Assembly (NCBI GenBank): GCA_004552595.1
Contig: SFNX01000050.1
Coordinates: forward strand, 1-17,492
Origin: Lachnospiraceae bacterium
GTDB lineage: Bacteria > Bacillota > Clostridia > Lachnospirales > Lachnospiraceae
Direction: 5' to 3'
Length of the DNA stretch: 17,492 nt
Shown in pieces: positions 15,220 to 17,492 of the stretch. The notes below the pieces were generated by a model. The model did no database searches. It was given only the letters and a program-made list of their open reading frames with translations, and was not told the DNA's origin. The stretch's first letter is position 1, and every line of letters begins with the position of its first letter. The translations under genes were made by a program, and so were the position numbers.

Positions 15220-15293
15220 TCGGGGTGACGTGATTCGAACACGCGGCCTCTTCGTCCCGAACGAAGCGCTCTACCAAGCTGAGCCACACCCCG
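15220..15293 (-). tRNA. tRNA-Pro (anticodon CGG)
   Basis: The minus strand folds as a complete cloverleaf: acceptor CGGGGTG/CACCCCG, D-arm GCTC/GAGC, anticodon stem CTTCG/CGAAG with loop TTCGGGA, and T-arm GCGTG/CACGT with loop TTCGAAT. The anticodon CGG reads proline CCG. The discriminator base is A and the next bases are TTT, so CCA is not encoded and must be added by Cca. A run of seven T follows at once. The gene has its own promoter and sits between rsmA and ackA. The short frame read through it, with GVAQLGRAL, is a well-known tRNA shadow. Confidence 0.95.
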
Positions 15294-15309
15294 GCTTTTC
15301 AACTAATTG

Positions 15310-15339
15310 ATTATACCAAATATATACCTTATGTTTCAA
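15310..15339 (-). promoter_or_regulatory. promoter of tRNA-Pro
   Basis: On the minus strand TTGAAA (15334-15339) is followed after 18 nt by a perfect TATAAT (15310-15315), with TGG before it as an extended -10. The predicted start is about 15303, ten bases before the mature tRNA. The -35 lies within the last codons of rsmA, so the tRNA is expressed apart from rsmA. It may also feed ackA. Confidence 0.72.
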
Positions 15340-16192
15340 GTAATGCATCAGAAAGTTTTGCAAATTTTTCAAGATCAAGTGCCTCGCCTCTTATATTTTC
15401 ACTTAGGCCGATACTGTTTAGTGCCATGGCAACCTGCTCTTTTGTATATGATAACCCGGAGAAATTGGAAATACCGTTAATTAATGTCTTCCTCCTCTGG
15501 TTAAAACTTGCCCTGATAAGATTAAACATAAGCTTTTCATCCTTTACTGTTACAGGCGGCTCTTTATGACATGTAAGACGTATTACAGCCGATGCGACAT
15601 TTGGTCTTGGAATGAAGCAGTTCATCGGAACATTTGCAACGATGTAAGGCTTTGCATAGTACTGAACGGCAAGCGATAATGCGCCGTAATCCTTAGTTCC
15701 AGGTCCTACCATCATTCTGTCTGCAACTTCCTTTTGAACCATAACCGTTATTGTATCAATCGGAATTTTATTTTCAAGAAGAGACATGATTATCGGCGTC
15801 GTAATATAATATGGCAGATTCGCAACAACCTTAACCGGTTTATTATCGTTTCTCTCAGCAATAAGCTTATTTAAATCAACCTTTAACACGTCTTCATTAA
15901 TGATATCGACATTATCAAATCCGGACAAAGTCTCTGATAGAATCGGAATTAACTCTTTATCGATTTCTATTGCAGTAACGTGCCTGCATTCGGGTGCCAT
16001 ACGCTCAGTCATCGTCCCGATTCCAGGACCGATTTCAATTACGTAGTCATCCTTACTAAGCTCTGCTGCCGCAATTATTTTATTAAGCACATGCTCATCA
16101 ATTAAAAAGTTCTGTCCATACTTCTTCTGTATGGAGAAGTTGTGCTTTTTAATTATTTCCTGCGTATTTTTAAAATTGCTTAATTCAGACAT
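15329..16192 (-). CDS. rsmA: 16S rRNA (adenine1518/1519-N6) dimethyltransferase
   Basis: A 287-residue KsgA/RsmA enzyme that puts two methyl groups on each of two neighbouring adenines near the 3' end of 16S rRNA, late in small-subunit assembly. KKYGQNFLID (23-32) is the typical N-terminus, VIEIGPGIGT (51-60) binds S-adenosylmethionine, NEDVLKVD (about 99-106) follows, and NLPYYI (125-130) is the catalytic motif. The C-terminal part has SFNQRRKTL, usual for the family. The start has GGAGG four bases upstream and overlaps the tatD end by 13 nt. Erm-type 23S methyltransferases are relatives, but the NLPYYI motif, the length and tatD linkage fit RsmA, so no macrolide resistance is implied. Confidence 0.96.
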   Translation of the reverse strand: MSELSNFKNTQEIIKKHNFSIQKKYGQNFLIDEHVLNKIIAAAELSKDDYVIEIGPGIGTMTERMAPECRHVTAIEIDKELIPILSETLSGFDNVDIINEDVLKVDLNKLIAERNDNKPVKVVANLPYYITTPIIMSLLENKIPIDTITVMVQKEVADRMMVGPGTKDYGALSLAVQYYAKPYIVANVPMNCFIPRPNVASAVIRLTCHKEPPVTVKDEKLMFNLIRASFNQRRKTLINGISNFSGLSYTKEQVAMALNSIGLSENIRGEALDLEKFAKLSDALLET

Positions 16193-16965
16193 TTGTCCTC
16201 CAGTCTGTAAAGTGCCCTCGCGTTGTCAAATAAAATCTTCTCCATATCATCATATGGAATATCCCGTAATGATGCAATCTCAGAAATAATATATTTAAGA
16301 TTTCCGGAAAAATTTCTTGTCCCTCTAATCGGGTCAGGTGCCATGTAAGGACTGTCTGTCTCAACGACCAATCTCTCAATCGGCACTGTCTTAGCAACCT
16401 CTTTTGCCTTTTTGCCGTTTTTAAATGTTACAGGTCCGTCAAGCCCTATGTAAAATCCCATATCAACACATTCTAACGCTATTTCCTTACTGTATGAAAA
16501 GCAATGAATAACTCCGCCTGTTTTACCTGCATCAGTCTCTTTTAATATATCAAGTGTGTCCTTTGCAGAATCTCTTGAATGAATTATTAGCGGAAGGTTT
16601 ACTTTTTGTGCAAGCTCAATCTGCTTTTTAAACCACATTTTCTGTACTGTTGGCTCAGGGTCATCATCAAAATGATAATCAAGTCCGATTTCGCCTATTG
16701 CGACAATTTTATCATTTGCTGCAAGCTCCTCCATCTTATGAAGCCACTCATCATTCAGCTTATCAACTTCACTTGGATGTACTCCGATTGTCCCATACAT
16801 AAACGGATATTTCTCAGTTAATGAGATAATATCGTAAAAATCGTCAACTCCCGCGGATACTTCAACCGCACAGGCTACATTATTATCATGTAACGATGAA
16901 ATTACATCTTGTCTGTCCTCGTCAAATCGGGCATCAAGATAGTGTGCATGCGTATCAAAAATCAT
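16180..16965 (-). CDS. tatD: TatD family metal-dependent hydrolase (DNase)
   Basis: A 261-residue TIM-barrel hydrolase of the TatD family, with 3'-5' exonuclease activity shown for several members. Metal ligands are visible in their usual places: His6 and His8 in FDTHAHYLD, Glu92 in GEIGLDYHF, His129 in IIHSRDSA, His154 in GGVIHCFSYS, and Asp204 in VETDSPYMAPDP. The start has AGAGG five bases upstream. Only about 30 nt separate it from the tRNA-Lys terminator, and I see no good promoter there, so it may depend on read-through. It overlaps rsmA by 13 nt, a common Gram-positive arrangement. The natural substrate is not set by sequence. Confidence 0.93.
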   Translation of the reverse strand: MIFDTHAHYLDARFDEDRQDVISSLHDNNVACAVEVSAGVDDFYDIISLTEKYPFMYGTIGVHPSEVDKLNDEWLHKMEELAANDKIVAIGEIGLDYHFDDDPEPTVQKMWFKKQIELAQKVNLPLIIHSRDSAKDTLDILKETDAGKTGGVIHCFSYSKEIALECVDMGFYIGLDGPVTFKNGKKAKEVAKTVPIERLVVETDSPYMAPDPIRGTRNFSGNLKYIISEIASLRDIPYDDMEKILFDNARALYRLEDKCLN

Positions 16966-16993
16966 AAAAACCTCTTAAATATTCATACCATAC

Positions 16994-17035
16994 AAAAAGC
17001 ACCAGCCCCATGGAATAATCCACAAAACCGGTGCT
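16994..17035 (-). terminator. terminator after tRNA-Lys
   Basis: On the minus strand AGCACCGG pairs with CTGGTGCT (8 bp, one G-T) and is followed by TTTTTG. Within its loop a small second hairpin, TGGA-TTAT-TCCA, can form. This marks the end of the tRNA-Lys transcript. It lies so close to tatD that some transcripts must pass it or start in it. Confidence 0.75.
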
Positions 17036-17039
17036 ACGA

Positions 17040-17112
17040 TGCGCGATCAGGGGCTCGAACCCTGGACACCCTGATTAAGAGTCAGGTGCTCTACCAACTG
17101 AGCTAATCGCGC
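17040..17112 (-). tRNA. tRNA-Lys (anticodon CTT)
   Basis: The minus strand folds as a full cloverleaf: acceptor GCGCGAT/ATCGCGC, D-arm GCTC/GAGC, anticodon stem CCTGA/TCAGG with loop CTCTTAA, and T-arm CAGGG/CCCTG with loop TTCGAGC. The anticodon CTT reads lysine AAG. The discriminator is A and the following bases are TCG, so CCA is not encoded. It has its own promoter, a hairpin in its short leader and a terminator, so it is a single-gene unit. Confidence 0.96.
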
Positions 17113-17116
17113 TCAT

Positions 17117-17142
17117 TATTGCGTCCTTTCCAAGACGCAATA
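17117..17142 (-). other. hairpin in the tRNA-Lys leader
   Basis: TATTGCGTC and GACGCAATA form a perfect 9-bp stem with an 8-nt loop. It lies between the -10 and the mature tRNA and ends five bases before the tRNA 5' end. The predicted transcription start falls inside its first arm, so only about 5-8 pairs may be present in the RNA. The pre-tRNA leader would then be structured up to the RNase P cut. Confidence 0.6.
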
Positions 17143-17145
17143 GTG

Positions 17146-17174
17146 ATTATAACACATTATTTCTCTATTGCAAG
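17146..17174 (-). promoter_or_regulatory. promoter of tRNA-Lys
   Basis: The minus strand has a perfect TATAAT (17146-17151) preceded by TGT as an extended -10. A -35 of TTGCAA (17168-17173, 16-nt spacing) or CTTGCA (17169-17174, 17-nt spacing) is present. Predicted start is about 17138-17141, some 27 nt before the mature tRNA. Confidence 0.72.
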
Positions 17175-17202
17175 AACTTTTTTTAATTTTCTTGCGTTTT
17201 TT
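17170..17202 (+). terminator. possible plus-strand terminator
   Basis: GCAAGAA and TTCTTGC form a 7-bp stem, followed on the plus strand by GTTTTTT. It would stop antisense transcription entering the gene at the right edge. On the minus strand no T-run follows, and the stem overlaps the tRNA-Lys -35 region. No plus-strand gene is nearby, so it may be chance. Confidence 0.28.
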
Positions 17203-17204
17203 AT

Positions 17205-17492
17205 TTATTTTATGCCTTCGTATCCCTTAAATGCAGCAAGTGCCTGTTTCTGATACTTCTGATACCGGTCTAACAGATAACTTTGATAGTCAAGACCTGT
17301 CTGTTGAACCATGCTTGTATACTGAGCGTTCTGAAGCTGCTGGACTGACGCAAGCATATATGACTGCTGAACGGCTCTTGCCTGTGCCGCAATTGCTTCC
17401 TGATACACTAGAAGTGCCTTTGCATACTGATCGGCGATTGCCTGATTATACTGTGCCATTAACGCCTGCTGTGCTTCAAGCGCAATTCTGTT
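17205..17492 (-). CDS. Gln/Ala-rich helical protein, C-terminal part
   Basis: The reading frame stays open to the window edge, so the 95 visible residues are the C-terminus of a longer protein; the methionine at 17459 is internal or at best an alternative start. I do not recognise it. The piece is rich in Gln, Ala and Tyr, nearly free of Gly and Pro until the last few residues, and should be helical or coiled-coil, with segments such as LEAQQALMAQYNQAIADQYA. It has no membrane helix in the visible part. It ends in KGYEGIK. It lies upstream of tRNA-Lys, with a hairpin but no clear minus-strand terminator between them. Function, location and full length cannot be judged from this part. Confidence 0.7.
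   Translation of the reverse strand, partial: NRIALEAQQALMAQYNQAIADQYAKALLVYQEAIAAQARAVQQSYMLASVQQLQNAQYTSMVQQTGLDYQSYLLDRYQKYQKQALAAFKGYEGIK

Noticed and set aside
15096..15302. 68-residue minus-strand frame with GVAQLGRALRSGRRG
   Set aside because: It is the translation of tRNA-Pro and its flanks, a widespread false gene; it also runs into the ackA start region.
15329..16192. RsmA as a possible Erm-type resistance methyltransferase
   Set aside because: The NLPYYI motif, length, and overlap with tatD fit the housekeeping 16S enzyme.
16909..17106. 65-residue plus-strand frame over tRNA-Lys
   Set aside because: It reads the antisense of tatD and of the tRNA; the SGARTLDTLIKSQ-like end is a typical antisense-tRNA artefact.
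17170..17195. Hairpin as terminator of the right-edge gene
   Set aside because: On the minus strand no T-run follows the stem and it overlaps the tRNA-Lys -35; only the plus orientation has a T-run, so it is listed with low confidence in that sense.
1..17492. Mobile elements, CRISPR, phage or defence genes
   Set aside because: I found no transposase, integrase, regularly spaced repeats, or change of strand; all genes are on one strand and most are core functions.

Overview
The window is a densely packed stretch of ordinary chromosome from an AT-rich, low-GC Gram-positive anaerobe. The most likely source is the Lachnospiraceae/Clostridia. This rests on gene content: a split transketolase, clostridial-type GalT and GalK, DUF5711 next to CvpA, a PEGA-domain protein, and strong AGGAGG-like ribosome sites. 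I would not name a genus. Every gene reads on the minus strand, so transcription runs from right to left. I see no CRISPR array, transposase, integrase, phage gene or defence system.

Layout in the direction of transcription. At the right edge is the C-terminal part of an unrecognised Gln/Ala-rich helical protein (17205-17492). Next comes a tRNA-Lys(CTT) with its own promoter, a leader hairpin and a terminator. Then follow tatD and rsmA, which overlap by 13 nt, and a tRNA-Pro(CGG) whose promoter starts inside the end of rsmA. After these come ackA, cca and a PEGA-domain membrane-anchored protein with a long serine linker; cca and the PEGA gene overlap as ATGA. A promoter-like site near 11010 precedes five tightly packed genes: a GT-C-like multi-membrane-span protein, ddl, murF, galK and galT, with junctions of -1, 1, 12 and 1 nt. 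A second promoter-like site near 3930-3959 precedes the two halves of transketolase, then DUF5711 and cvpA, which overlap as TAATG. The left 137 bases are non-coding and hold a 14-bp perfect palindrome.

How the genes work together. Ddl makes D-Ala-D-Ala and MurF attaches it to the UDP-MurNAc-tripeptide; the GT-C-like protein and the PEGA protein are probably envelope proteins too. GalK and GalT are the first two Leloir steps, here without galE and attached to the end of the peptidoglycan genes. Split transketolase serves the pentose phosphate pathway, and AckA makes acetate and ATP from acetyl phosphate. The two tRNA genes lack an encoded CCA, and the window encodes the CCA-adding enzyme that would complete them. 

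Most of the window is core metabolism and RNA maturation. The points most worth a second look are the Glu-to-Asn change at a sugar-contact position of GalK, the galKT link to ddl-murF, the PEGA/Ser-linker protein beside a GT-C-like enzyme, the DUF5711-CvpA pair, and several unexplained leader structures.
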